A DNA stretch of 64,000 bases from Coix lacryma-jobi var. lacryma-jobi (GCA_009763385.1 CM019824.1:145273705-145337704), one strand, 5' to 3'. Positions 20,160 through 32,680 are shown, counted from the stretch's first letter. Numbers and translations: made by a program. Notes: generated from the letters alone by a model not told the origin.

Positions 20160-23100
20160 ATCGATAGAAGCTGGGTTTATGGAAAACAATTCACACCTAC
20201 ATATGTGAAGGGAGTTGAAGAGTTTATGAAATTTGTTAGTGAAAGATACCCCGAAGACGAACAGATTCGTTGTCCGTGCGTCAATTGTCATAATCGAAGG
20301 CTGTTACATCAGACTGAAGTAGAAACCCATATACACATTTATGGAATTTCACCTACATACACCAGGTGGATTCATCATGGGGAGCCTGCAGATGTTGTAA
20401 TTGATGAGGGTATAGATCAGGCGGTCGAAGAACATGATCATGACTTTGGGATACATGTGGATGGGGACGATGATGTTTACGATGATGATCATGGAGTACC
20501 AGAAATGATAGGCAAACTGTATGCAGCCGCAGAGGTTGATGGAGAAAAGCCAAGTTTTGCAAGAGTTTTTGAAGATGTGAAGAAGGCGCTTAGCCCGGGT
20601 TCTAGCCATTCAAAATTTTCCTTTATGGTGAGGATGTTGTATATGAAGTCTCGTTATCGAATCACCAATACAGCATTTACCGCAATGATGAAGCTGATGT
20701 CAGATGCATACCCTCAGAGTGAGTTGCCAAAATCATATGACGAGGCCAAGAAATATCTTAAAGAATTGGGCCTTGCATTCGAAAACATCCATGTGTGCAA
20801 GAACAATTGTGTGTTGTTTCGTAAGGATTATGCTAAAAAGAATGCGTGCCCAGTATGCAAGGAGTCTAGATGGAAAGACGAAACAGGGACGAAGCGGGTT
20901 CCACATAAGGTTTTGAGGCATTTTCCACTCTTGCCAAGGTTGAAAAGAATTTATGCTTCAAAACGAACTTCGGAGGAAACACAGTGGCACAAGAAAGTGA
21001 GGAAGCCAGTCGCCAATGTGATGAGCCATCTAGTTGATGGGGAAGCATGGGAGGACTTTGACAGGAGGGAACCGGCTTTTGCAAATGATCCGAGGAACCT
21101 GAGGCTTGCCTTAGCTACCGACGGATTCAATCCATTTGGCAACATGAGTACACAGTACAGTATGTGGTCAGTGCTTTTGACACCGCCGAATCTCCCACCA
21201 TGGGAATGCATAAATCCAGCAAACTGCTTTATGTCTTTACTCATCCCAGGTCCAAGATCTCCAGGAAAGAATTTTGATTTGTTCCTTGAGCCTCTAATCG
21301 AAGAACTGCTTGAGCTATGGAAGGGTGTCAGTACCTTAAATGCATGTACAGGTAAGAAGTTCAAGCTTCGCGTTGCTGTGCTGTGGTGTATACATGATTA
21401 TCCAGCGCTGGGCACGTTATCTAGGCGAACAACAAAAGGGTATTATGCATGTATTCATTGCGACAAGGATCCGTTGTCTCGGGGAATAAGGAACAAGATA
21501 TGCTACATCGGACATCGTCGTTACCTTGAAATGACACACGCATGGCGGAACAGCTTGTCTTTTGATGGTAAGCGTGAAAAGAAAGATCAGCCTGGCAAGT
21601 TTACTGTGGAGGAGGTCCTACAAGAGCTAGAGAATGTGAAAGATATGAGGCCAGGGAAGCAACCTCAGATTACTAGAAATAAAAGGAAGCGCAGTGACAG
21701 TCCAAAGATTTTTAGCCACAAAAGTGCATTGTGGAGATTGCCATATTGGGAACATTTGAAGCTTCCACATAATCTCGACGTGATGCACATAGAGAAGAAT
21801 ATATGTGAAAATATTCTTGGCACATTACTCAACATACTAGGCAAGTCCAAGGACACACAAAATGCTAGGCTAGATTTGTATGATATGGGCATACGACATG
21901 AATTGCACTTGCAGGAGGATGGCAACTCAATCTGCAGGGCTCCACCTGCTCCATATGTTTTGGGGAAGGATCAAAAAGTTGAGTTTTGCAAGTTTCTCAA
22001 AGGTATCAAGTTTCCTGATGGATATGCGGCTAACCTAGCAAGATACATAAGTGAAGATGGTTCCAGGGTGGTTGGTAAGCTGAAGACACATTCTTGCCAC
22101 ATACTCCTGCAAAGAATCATACCTGCTGGCCTTAGAGGACTAGTGAGGAAGGATGTATATGAAGCAATTACAGAGCTGGGGACCTTCTTCAGGGAATTAT
22201 GCAGTAGAAATCTAAGGATAGATGTTGTGAAACGGCTGAAAGGAGAAATTCCATTGATCATATGCAAGCTTGAGAAAATCTTTCCACATGCCTTCTTTGA
22301 TGTCATGGTGCACTTATGTGTCCACCTTCCCGATGAGGCACTGCTTAGAGGACCTGTTCAGTATGGATGGATGTACCCAATAGAAAGGCGATTAGGCACT
22401 TTGAAGAATTTTGTAAGGAACAAGGCTAGGCCGGAAGGATCAATTGCTGAGGCATATATGGCAAGTGACACATTGACCTTTTGTTCTAGGTACATGGAGG
22501 ATGTTGACACTAAATTTAACCAGGACGACGATAGTGGTACAGAGATGCCATTGCCTAATGACATATCTGTTTTTAAGCATGGTGCTACTCTTGTTGGAGC
22601 TAATAGGACCGAGTACATTGAAGATACTGTCATGAATAAGGTAGTTTGGTATGTGCTACATAATGCTGAAGAAGCAGAGGAATATTTGGAGTAAGTATGT
22701 CTGAGACTTAGTTTCTGTTTTATTAAATTTGAAATTATTCTTACCAATAGATTTTTTCCTACAACATGTACAGGGAGGAGCTACTGCAGCAAGGTGCACG
22801 TCCAGATGAAGTAGATCGAATGGTCGAACAGAGATTTCCAAAGTGGTTTAAGTCCCATGTAAGTCACTCAGCATTTTGTTTATAGGCATATTAAATGGTT
22901 ACCTGATTAATTTTGTATTTTCGTTCCACTAACTTGAGAACAAGCGCAATGAGAATCCAGAATCGGTTAGCGAAGGACTGTGGGCACTGGCATGTGGTCC
23001 AGTTCGGCGAGTTAAGATCAGTGCAGGTTGCAAGATTAATGGAGTGCGGTATAGCACTGCGGATCGTGAGAAGTTCTTGCAGACACAAAACAGTGGTGTA

Positions 23101-23715
23101 ATGACTGTAGGTTCACATGCTGGAAAGACCATAGATTTTTATGGTGTCCTTAAAGAGGTTATTGAGTTGCTATATCCCTCAAATTATGAAGTTCGTCGGT
23201 CGGTGGTTCTATTTCGATGCAATTGGTACAACCAAGTAGGCAAGACTATGGGCCTTTGAGATGACAAATATTTCAAGTCCATCAATGTTCAGTCATTTTG
23301 GTACAAGACTGATCCTTTTATCTTGGCAGAGCAAGCAAAAAAGATATTTTACCTGCAAGATACAAGTCCACATTGTACAGATTGGCGAGTTGTGCAGAAA
23401 TTTGAACATAGGAATATTTATGATGTGGTTGAAACAGAACAGGGCAGTCATGATGTGCATCAGGACGATTATTGTTCTGACACTGAGCATGTAGTGGAAG
23501 AAGGTGATGATAATGAGGTTATGCACACTGTTGAATTTGGAGAAGCAACTATAGTTGAAGGCAATTTACAACAACTTATAAGAAACAAGAAGGAAGCTGT
23601 TATTAATCTTGAGGAGAGTGATGATGAGGATGATACAGTGCTGCAATACTTTAGTGATGGTGGCGATGACAACAATGATGTCATGTTCACAGATGATGAA
23701 GATGATGACTTGTAG
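20160..23715 (+). pseudogene. CACTA TPase (Transposase_21 family), three exons, one in-frame stop
   Basis: Catalytic transposase of En/Spm elements, which cuts and joins the CACTA ends in the nucleus. Predicted exons: 20160-22690, 22774-22858, 22939-23715, with GT-AG introns of 83 and 80 bp and phases that agree. Exon 1 begins after an acceptor (ACAACAG) and needs an upstream first exon for its start codon. Domains: transposase-associated N-terminus (DRSWVYGKQFTPTY, zinc-binding CPCVNCHN) in about the first 75 residues; the Transposase_21 core (CPVCKESRWKD, RLALATDGFNPFG); then a DUF4218-like part (GPVQYGWMYPIERRLGTLK); exon 3 carries a DUF4216-like part (VVLFRCNWY, SFWYKTDPF) and an acidic tail. 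An in-frame TGA at 23257-23259, where arginine is usual, ends the protein early; CGA to TGA would explain it. Confidence 0.88.
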
Positions 23716-24076
23716 TATGCATATATAACTGTATATATAAGATCACTTGGAAACAAACCAAAACATCACATGCAATTATGTATATATAAGATCACTGCAT
23801 ATATAAGCATTACTGCTATTATGTTCTTACATACATCACCAAGTGAGACTTAAGTTTATACATCCAACTTTGTAGAATTACATCCATGTTATTCAACTAC
23901 ACCAAAATACATCACTACTGCTGGCTTCAATCCAAATCAAATCTATGGAAGTATTTGCGCTTCAGGAGGACACGAAGGTTCTCGGCCTTTTTCCTGATCT
24001 ATAATTGAAATTCATAGTGGGGAAAGTTAGGATATATATAATTGAAATTTAGGAAACTTATTAAGTTCGGGTAGAC
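23716..24076. other. Short spacer between TPase and the convergent minus-strand gene
   Basis: AT-rich, with repeated ATATATAAGATCACT words at about 23735-23805. Probably 3' untranslated DNA of both convergent genes. No gene seen. Confidence 0.4.
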
Positions 24077-24993
24077 TTATAACACCTCCTTGTTGGAGGC
24101 CATCGACCATTGTCCCGTCTCCTCATCGCTGTCATGGCTAAGCGTGCAATGCAGTGAAACTTTGTCACTGATCACAAACACGTGTGGATGAACATCAGGA
24201 GCCTTCATTAACAAAATCAGCGTCAGTAATGAAATAAAGTCAGCAATCAGCTTCATTAGTAGACTTGGATTCCACTTAAGACTATGTATAGTTAGTAATG
24301 ATTGCAATAAGTGCTAAATTAGCATGCAAAACCTGACAGCAAACTTAGAAAAGCTATAACTCCTAAAGCACATGGCCTAAAATCATGAAATTTCAGGACA
24401 ACCTACATAACAAAGTTATGTACAACTTTTATATAGAACAAATCTATAGCGAACATCAATGGCGCCTACATATGAGCTATAAGAACAGTTGAACATGATC
24501 ACATTACATTTATCTCAGATCAAAACCACATGACATTAATCTAGGGTCGAAATAACAATAATCTATCTCCCAACCACAACATCAGAGCATCCAAATCAAC
24601 ACATCCAATCTCAATATAGTTCAAATAGTACCACACAGAAAACCCCAACCCCAATAAGTTTTGAACCCTAACCTGGTCTAGTGGAAGCGGTCGGGGGATT
24701 TGGTGAACCCTAACCTGGTCTAGTGGAAGCGGTCGGGGGATTTGGTATGGCACATCGGCTTCCACTTCGGGCGCCTCTTCTGCCTCAATGCGAGTGTGTC
24801 TCGCCGTCGTCGTCCTCCTCCTCGGTCGCACGATCATGGTCCTAGTGGCGGCGATGAACCTTCCACTGTTGTCGCGCTTCTGCTTAGCCGAGTGGTGCTG
24901 CTCTTTAGGCGGCGCATCAATGGCGGCGGCGGCAGCAGGAGGGGAGGCTGTGGAGTCGAGGGAGTAGGTTCGGGGGCGGGTTGCGCAAACCAT
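24077..24993 (-). CDS. Hypothetical two-exon gene B in the CACTA, 134 aa predicted
   Basis: I do not recognise this protein. Exon 1 (24993-24715) starts with ATG and encodes an alanine- and arginine-rich segment (residues about 15-75) ending PLPLDQ at a CAG/GTTAGG donor. Exon 2 (24202-24077) begins after an AG acceptor in the same phase and encodes a short compact segment (HPHVFVISDKVSLHCTL) and stops at TAA. A perfect 42-bp tandem duplication (24663-24746) copies the end of exon 1 together with its splice donor, so two equivalent donors exist; using the distal one would add 14 residues. The gene is convergent with TPase, within the CACTA ends. It may be a captured host-gene fragment or a CACTA accessory gene. 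Confidence 0.42.
24663..24746. repeat. Perfect 42-bp tandem duplication over a splice donor
   Basis: Two adjacent copies of a 42-base unit that begins GAACCCTAACCTGG, at 24663 and 24705. The unit length is a multiple of three, so the minus-strand frame is kept. Confidence 0.9.
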
Positions 24994-25687
24994 GGTCGTG
25001 GTGGAGGAAAGCGATGCGACGAGAGCGACACGGGAGCATTGATGCGACAGATTGGGGTGACAGGCGCGTTGAAGGGGCGAGACGTGGGGGTGGGTGGAAG
25101 ACTACGCCGACCATTCACTCATGCATGTAAAGGGAGATGTGTTACTGAATCATGGGCCCCATCATCATTGGACCCAAACGTCATTGAGTAAGACCATGGC
25201 AAGATGATTTCTTTGTTTAAGTAATAGAACACAGATGTAAATGAGCATTAATTTGTCATCCTGGACTACCAATAACGTGCAAGATCTCAAAACACTCCGT
25301 GTCATTAACAAAAAATTACAAGCAATAAAGAGTGACATGAGTCATGCACATACACTCATCAGACCATAAGATATGCTCACCACTATCATATAATCTATTG
25401 GAGCTTATGTGAATCCCATCAAAACACACACATGTATGTTCACATATTTACACAGGTACCAGGTCTGCATCCAGCACACTCATACTCAGAAATGATTTGA
25501 GACACACAAAATCCACAAAATATATAGCACCATATATATAATTAGCACACACATATTTAAAAGGTACCAGGACTTAATTATATATTTACAAAGTACTAAC
25601 ATCTATATAGTTATAGTGTTTGTTCCCAAAAGCACCACCACAGTCCTACTAGTCCAGATTCTAAGTCTACTACTGCTAGATACTAGA
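24994..25687. other. Gene-free stretch of the CACTA between hypothetical genes B and A
   Basis: The first 150 bases are GC-rich and could be the promoter and leader of gene B. The rest is AT-rich with many CACACA/ATATAT words and no supported gene. Confidence 0.35.
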
Positions 25688-26002
25688 TCAATCTGCTCCA
25701 TCATAAGCCCAAATATGTCCATACATATCATAGTCCCAAAGCAGCTTCATCCACATCTGGTCCATCAAATGATCAATTTTTTTGTTCACCTCCTGCTGCA
25801 TCTTATCACAGACTGTGTTACTGTCTTGACCGGTCTGCAGGTCCTTCTTCATCTTCTCAAAGACATCCACAATGTCTTCTTGCAGCTGTTGTTTTGTAGT
25901 TTCAGCCCAGAAGCGGAAAGTTGCTTCTGGTTCTTCTTCTTCTTCCAGCTCCTGTAATTGATCATATGCAACAAACATTGATAAACAATTAAATCTGACC
26001 AT

Positions 26003-27053
26003 GCAAAATTTTAATTAAACGAACAATGCATGTAGACTAAACATATGATCATTAATGCATAAATAATTAACTACACTAATAATCACTTCAATAATGTTAA
26101 TAAAAACTTAAGTAGACCAAACATATGATCTATATATATTAACCCATAATAAACAGTAAACTTCGGATTGCCAACAAAATTGTGAAACCTGACAACAAAC
26201 TAAATCTGACCATACAAAACATTGATGATATGTTGAATTATCAGATTTTGTAATGCAACAAACTTGTGATAAACAAAAAGTAAATACGTCTAAACTCGAC
26301 AAACAAACATATATGAAAACTCATTTCACTTTTTTTATTTTTTTACTGATAACCTCTCAAAGCATGTACAACAACAATCTTCATTTCAATTTATTTGATT
26401 TTAACCTAATCAATTAAAGCATCAGGGATGTAAACATATAGTTAAGGCAAAACTTTAATTAAAAGAACAATGCATGTAGGCCAAACATATGATCATTAAT
26501 GCAGAAATAATTGACAACACTAATAATCACTACAATAATGTTAGCAAAAACTTAAATCAGTAGGCCAAACATATGATCTATATATATATCAACCCATAAT
26601 AAACAGTAAACTTCGGATTGCCAACAAAATTGTGAAACCTGACAGCAAACTAAATCTGACCATGCAAAACTAACATTGATATATGTTGAATTATCAGAAT
26701 TTGTAATGCAGCAAACTTGTGATAAACAAAAAGTAAATACGTCTAAACTGGACAAACAAATATATATGAAAACCCATTTCACTTTTTTTATTTTTTTACT
26801 GATAACCTCTCAAAGCATGTACAACAGCAATCTTCATTTCAGTTTATTTGATTTTAACCTAATCAATTAAAGCATCAGGGCTTTAAACATATAGTTAAGG
26901 CAAAACTTTAATTAAAAGAACAATGCATGTAGGCCAAACATATGATCATTAATGCATAAATAATTGACAACACTAATAATCACTACAATAATGTTAGAAA
27001 AAACTTAAATCAGTAGGCCAAACATATGATCTATATATGTATCAACCCATAAT
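26003..27053. repeat. Tandem repeat of about 450 bp, 2.3 copies
   Basis: The word ACATATGATCATTAATGC starts at 26041, 26485 and 26938 (spacings 444 and 453). The third unit stops after about 150 bp. The repeat is AT-rich and non-coding and lies in the intron of hypothetical gene A. Confidence 0.85.
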
Positions 27054-27230
27054 CTCAATTTAAACACTAATAAACCTAATTAACAACAGTAATTTTTAGA
27101 ATCCGTACAGAAATAAACCCTAGCCCCTTCGGATTGGGCGACGTCGCGGTGGAGCATACCTTGTCCTCGCCGATGACCGTCTTCTCCTTGCCGGCGACTG
27201 GGCGTGGGAAGGTGAACGCCGACTCCAAGG

Positions 27231-27330
27231 AATCGACATAGGACGAGCCGCCACCCAAGGAAGAGTTGGTGTGGTGCCCGAATCGACATAGGACGAGCCG
27301 CCACCCAAGGAAGAGTTGGTGTGGTGCCTC
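27231..27330. repeat. 50-bp tandem duplication in exon 1 of gene A
   Basis: The word AATCGACATAGGACGAGCCG starts at 27231 and again at 27281. The copies are identical over the unit except near the end, so the event is recent. Confidence 0.9.
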
Positions 27331-27619
27331 GGCTTCTTCACCACATCCTCCGCATCGTGAGGGTGCCTCTTCCAGCCAGTGCGGCCGTCGTCGCCATCGC
27401 CACGGGTTCCGCACTCCATCTCCAAGCCTCGCCGCCGCGCAATCCACCTTGAAACCGCCCCTTGCCTCACGGACTATGGAAGAAGAAGAGACCCGCCGAC
27501 TGTGGAAGAAGAAGAGACTAAAAAGCCAAGGAAATCGCACCAAGTAGGTCGTCGTGCTTAATATGGAGGTCACACAGAGTAGGTCCCACTGGGTACTCCC
27601 TCCGTCCCTAAAGTAATTT

Positions 27620-29210
27620 TTATTGATTTTCGCAAGGATAAATGGAGAAAACCAGAAGCTACCTACAAAAAACTGAAAACTTGCATGGACACCTCATTTA
27701 GGTGTATAATATTGACAAAAAAGTTTCAAATGATTCTGAGAAAGTTGTGATGCTTATGATTACAAAGGCACACATCTCTTACACATGACCATGTGAGTAA
27801 GTGATGACAAATGCTCATCCGTTTAGGGATGTGTAGTACAACTTTCACCAAATCATTCGAAATTTTTTTGGGATGCTTACGTAGGTGTCCCATAATGGTG
27901 TGTGCATTTATGCAATTTTCAGACCAAGTTTACCTATTACTGTAATTATTTGTTGATTTTCCCAAGGATAAATGGTAAAATATCCTAAGCTACCTACAAA
28001 AATCTGAAAACTTGCATGGACACCTCATTTAGGTGTATAGTATTGACAAAAAAGTTTCAACTGATTCGGAGAAAGTTGTGATACTTATGATTACAAAGGC
28101 ACACATCTCTTACACATGACCATGTGAGTAAGTGATGAGAGATGCTCATCCGTTTGGGGATGTGTAGTACAACTTTCACCAAATCATTCGAAATTTTTTT
28201 GGGATGCTTATATAGGTGTCCCATGATGGTGTGTGCATTTGTGTAATTTTTAGACTAAGTTTACCTATTACTGTAATTATCTGTTGATTTTCCCAATGAT
28301 AAATGGTAAAATATCCTAAGCTACCTACAAAAATCTGAAAACTTGCATGGACACCTCATTTAGGTGTATAGTATTGACAAAAAAGTTCCAACTGATTCTG
28401 AGAAAGTTGTAATGCATATGATTACAAAGGCACACATCTCTTACACATGACCATGTGAGTAAGTGATGACAGATGCTCATCCGTTTGGGGATGTGTAGTA
28501 CAACTTTCACCAAATCATTCGAAACTTTTTTGGAATGCTTATGTAGGTGTCCCATGATGGTGTGTGTATTTGTGCAATTTTCAGACCAAGTTTACCTATT
28601 ACTGTAATTATTTGTTGATTCTCCCAACGATAAATGGTAAAATATCCTAAGCTACCTATAAAAATCTGAAAACTTGCATGGACACCTTATTTAGGTGTAT
28701 AGTGTTGACAAAAAGTTTCAACTGATTCTGAGAAAGTTGAAATGCATATGATTACAAAGGCACACATCTCTTACACATGACCATGTGATGAAGTGAGAGA
28801 TATTCATCCATTTGGGGATGTCTAGTACAACTTTCACCAAATCATTTCAAATTCTTTTGGGATGCTTATGTAGGTGTCTCATGATGGTGTGTGCATCTGT
28901 GCAATTTTCAGAACTAGTTTTCGTATTAAAGTATGTTTTTTGATTTTCTCAAGAATAAATGGAAAAAATCCTAAAGTAACTAGAAAAATCTGAAAAGTTG
29001 CATAGACACTCTATTTTGGTGTATAGTGTTTAAAAAAATTTAAAATCATTCTGACAAAGTGGTGATGCACATCCTCACAAAGTCGTCCATCGCTCACACA
29101 TGCCCTTGTTACTAAGTGAGAGATGTTCATCCTTCTGGGAAATATGTAGTACCACTTTCTCCGAATCATTTAATTCGAATCTTTTTGGGATGATCATACA
29201 CCAAAATATG
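27620..29210. repeat. Satellite-like array, five units of about 331 bp, inside the CACTA
   Basis: The word TTGCATGGAC (or close forms) starts at 27681, 28012, 28343, 28674 and 28998: three spacings of exactly 331 and one of 324. Units 1-4 are closely similar; unit 5 is more diverged. Each contains CACACATCTCTTACACATG and GTAGTACAACTTTCACC. No coding frame is conserved across units. A Stowaway-like ACTCCCTCCGTCCCT lies just before the array (27597). Confidence 0.92.
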
Positions 29211-29320
29211 TCAGTGCTAAAACTCAAAAAAAATTGTACCAAAAATATATTCAAAGATCAATAGGAAAACAAAACTAGTGAAGATCACAAAAAATTAGAA
29301 AAAAATAAAAAATGCCTTTT

Positions 29321-29395
29321 GAAGGATTCGAACCCGTGACCAATGCACCAAAATCAGCCTGCCTTTCCACTGTGCTATTCAAATAATTTCGATAA
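29321..29395 (-). other. tRNA-like module inside the CACTA element (third)
   Basis: On the minus strand TAGCACAGTGGAAAGG fits the A-box consensus and GGGTTCGAATCC fits the B-box consensus, about 40 bases apart. The ends do not pair convincingly into an acceptor stem, so it is called tRNA-like rather than a tRNA gene. Confidence 0.55.
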
Positions 29396-29932
29396 CTCTT
29401 CGATGCGGTTTAGTTTAATTACGACATACCCCAGCTTGTGGCCGAAAAATAAGAGCGCCAAAACAGGTGTCGTCCCAAAAATTGATCCCGCCACTAATCA
29501 CATATTTATCCCCTTATTAATTCATTCCTCTCATCCCCCATTTCTTCTACCCTAGCCGCCGCCGCCTGGACTCAACCGCCTTCGTCGAGCTGCTTTCTCG
29601 ACCACGACGACCAGGTACCTCATCGCCAAGACGGAACACAACCGCCGTCGATGAGCTGTTCCTCCCCCTTTCCACCTAAATTCCACCCCACCAAACCGCC
29701 AACCCCGGGGGACCACAGCCGGTGACGAGTTGCGTCGCCGCCGACTACTTCGCTGGCTGCATCCCTCTCTATCTCATCCCAAGACCATTCTGGCCCCATC
29801 CACATTTCACTCGCAACGACCTAACCCTAACCATCGCAGGATTTGGGTCATCGCCGAGGACTTTTCACTGGTTCTGCTTCGTCGTCGACCAGGATTCACC
29901 GCAGCAGCTCTGCTTCCCCATTAACGACCTCG

Positions 29933-32680
29933 ATGGTGGCAACTAGGGGGCAACGGAACAAGGAACCTGCACAAGAAGAAGGTAATCCACCTGTATGCAT
30001 GGGCTTTTAAGTTGGTACTGCCCTTCAGCTTTCCATACGCCTTGCAATTTAATAATGTATATACAGATGTAGAATATATATGCCCCCAATCTCACTTCAA
30101 TGTAGTAATCCATGAACTACTGTTATGGTACATATCACCTCTAGTCTTTCTTCGCTCTAATCTATAACCTATCACCTCTTTTGTATTTGCACTATAGTAG
30201 GCAATACTTGCTCTTACCTCTTTTCTCTGTGCCAATTAGTATTACCTCCTAGTTCTTAGTAATCTCCTTCACATGAACTAATAGACACATTGTGCTATGT
30301 TGCAAGTAATACAACCTCCAATAACCGATTATGAGAGGAACCGGGATAGACATGTGGCGGATAATTTAAAGAGGATGCAAGAATTAGGACTGCACAATCT
30401 ATCTGCCAATTTTAATAATTCTTTACCACAACCTGCATCAACAAAGGGGAAAAAACAAAAAACAAGAAAACCAATAGTTCAGATTCGGATTCATCAGAGT
30501 ATCTCCTTGGCGAAGATGATCAAGGAGATAGTGATGATGACGACACTGAATCTAAAGAGCATCCAGAACCCCTGGCAATTAAGGTGCTTCTTTAACCTTC
30601 CAAGTAGTGGATTGGGAGTATTTGAATTGCATTTGAATGTTTTCAATCTCATCTATAATATATTATCCTACTTTCAGATTCATCATGTTTTTTCATACCT
30701 GTAATTAATATATGGTCTTGCTTAATATTGCACATGGCTGACTTTTTTTACAGTATCCTCCAAGTGCTAGAAGGAAAACCCTCGCTTCTAAGAAGAGAGA
30801 TCCTAACATGGCTCCAGGAACTAGGAGCAAGAGAGTGAGGGCATCTGGAGAATCACAGGTGTAGCATTCTGGAGCCCAAACAAGATCAACAATAGTGCAG
30901 ACACAAATGGGGACAATGTAGAGGCTCCTATATATGGTTATGATGACATATCAGACAGGTATACTACACCTGGACCTACTGATCATGAGAGACAGCTACC
31001 TTCAGAGGAAGACAGTGGAGCTGCTGATCTTGACACTACAGGTGCTGATGAAGGCAATGTAGATGGAGGTGAACAAACTGAAGGCAAGTTATAGTAATTT
31101 TGTCAGTACAATATGACATCTCTTTTGCTAATTTACATGAAACTAAAACATTTCATTAAATGCGACTTCTATTTTGTAGCTACTGCAGAGCGAGCTCCAA
31201 GGAGACCTAGGCAACCAACTAAGGGAAAACAGCTGGACAAGATGACTAAAGCTATGGGAAGGAGATTGCCCACACTTGTTGATGAAGGCAATAAAAGGCC
31301 TCATGAACCTGTTCAAGCTGCCAATTTTGCATCAGAGGCTGGCATCATTGTTCGAGAAAACATGCCTGTCCTACCTCATTGGAAAGATTACAAGAAAGAC
31401 AACAAATACTACAAGAGTTTTGTAAATTAGCTTAATGTAACTGCATTATTGTTTTTATGGTTAACTTGTATACATGATTAACCTGAATTGACTAACTAAC
31501 TATGGAACTGTCATTTACCTAGGGACGCTTGGCCATTAACTCAAAAAACGGGCCAACACAAGAAGCTTGCACAGATATGATGCGCTCTACGGTAAAACAA
31601 ATGTGTTATCGGCTAAAGCAGAAATACTTCAATGGTGTTCCTGCAAATGAGATTAGGACAACTTCACCTGTTTCTTACATGTCTGATGAACAGTGGAGGA
31701 CACTAGTTGCAAAGTGGTCTGATCCAAAGAACATGGTATGGATAGCTTACCATATATGCTTCTTTCACAATCATTTTGCAAAGGCTCTTCTCTTTTTGAA
31801 CCTATAATCTCATCTGACATGTTAATTCTCTTGTAGGAAACGTGTGAAAAGAACAAGCAGAACCGCAGTAAAGTCAAGTATCATCAGGCTACGGGTTCTC
31901 GCTCCTATGTGGCACACTTGCATGAATATGTAAGCTCAAAGTACCTTGTACTAGTCTCCATACACATTGGAACATATCAAATTCTCTTGCATGTAATCTG
32001 AGTCAACTTTTGTTGTGATTGTTTATCCACGAAACAGAAGAAGAAGAGAAATAGAGAAGAACCCAGCACAGATCTGAATGAAGAACTAGATGCGGTGGAG
32101 GCCTTTAAGACCTGCCATACCAGCTCCAAACGTGGCCTCAGCCAAGCTGCAAGAGAAGCACTTGTAAGTTCCTTTGTTTGCTATGTTCATCTTGTGTGAC
32201 ATGTCTTCCTCAAATTATTGCAATAAGTAACAACTCTCATCTTGTTGTTCGTAAGTAGCATGAACATGTAACTATTTTTTGTCCATGATATTTTAGCTTG
32301 ATATGGAAGCTTTGAGGGCTGAACCTGTTGATGAAGATGGGACGGAACCATCAAGTGTGGACCTCGTGTCCAAGGTGCTCTCCCAGACCAGCTCACATCA
32401 TTTCCTGAAGAGTGTTGGCATGAAAACACCGACATCCTCCAAGTCACATGAAAGCGAGCTTCGGGAACAACTTGCAGCTGAAGCGGCGACTGCTGTTCAA
32501 GGTGAACTCGATGAGCTCAAGAAGAAAAGTGAAGAAGCTGAAGAACAACTGGCGAGGACACAAAAAGAGTTGTAGGAGTACAAGACGCTGACCGAGAAGA
32601 ACAGCAAGGAGATGGAGGAGACCAATGCCTTGATCAAGAAGTTGTTATCCTTGCATGGTAATCCTTCTTCGTCGACATGA
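29933..32680 (+). pseudogene. CACTA TNPA-like gene (Transposase_24 family), multi-exon, degenerate
   Basis: In En/Spm, TNPA binds the subterminal repeats and helps bring the ends together (family knowledge). Predicted exons: 29933-29981 (start MVATRGQRNKEPAQEE), 30307-30583, 30754-31083, 31180-31421, 31523-31735, 31837-31929, 32038-32163, 32297-32680. Most introns are GT-AG; one donor at 31084 is GC. The conserved part is in exons 4-7: RENMPVLPHWKDYKK, then PVSYMSDEQWRTLVAKW, then SRSYVAHLHE, followed by a C-terminal coiled coil in exon 8. Faults: a frame change in exon 2 after an A-rich run near 30450-30475, another in exon 3 near 30860-30880, and an in-frame TAG at 32573-32575 inside the coiled coil, 35 codons before the natural TGA. 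The GC-rich leader begins about 29520. Exon limits are my reading of splice sites. Confidence 0.75.

Larger units (their letters stand above)
25688..27419 (-). pseudogene. Hypothetical two-exon gene A in the CACTA, frame broken by a 50-bp duplication
   Basis: I do not recognise this protein. Exon 1 (27419-27160) ends in a consensus donor (AAG/GTATGC). Exon 2 (25951-25688) starts after CAATTACAG and encodes an acidic patch (ELEEEEEPEATF), then a helical, coiled-coil-like segment (FWAETTKQQLQEDIVDVFEK) and a tryptophan/aspartate-rich end. Phase agrees across the intron. Exon 1 contains an exact 50-bp tandem duplication at 27231-27330. Because 50 is not a multiple of three, the frame before the duplication (from ATG 27419) and the frame after it do not match; with one unit the frame would be continuous. 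The 1.2-kb intron holds two and a third copies of a 450-bp tandem repeat. Function unknown. Confidence 0.45.

Noticed and set aside
27620..29210. CRISPR-like regular spacing
   Set aside because: Whole 331-bp units are repeated with no unique spacers, and this is a plant transposon; it is a tandem array.
29321..29395. True tRNA gene
   Set aside because: A and B boxes are present, but I cannot draw a full acceptor stem or a sensible anticodon arm; kept as a tRNA-like module.
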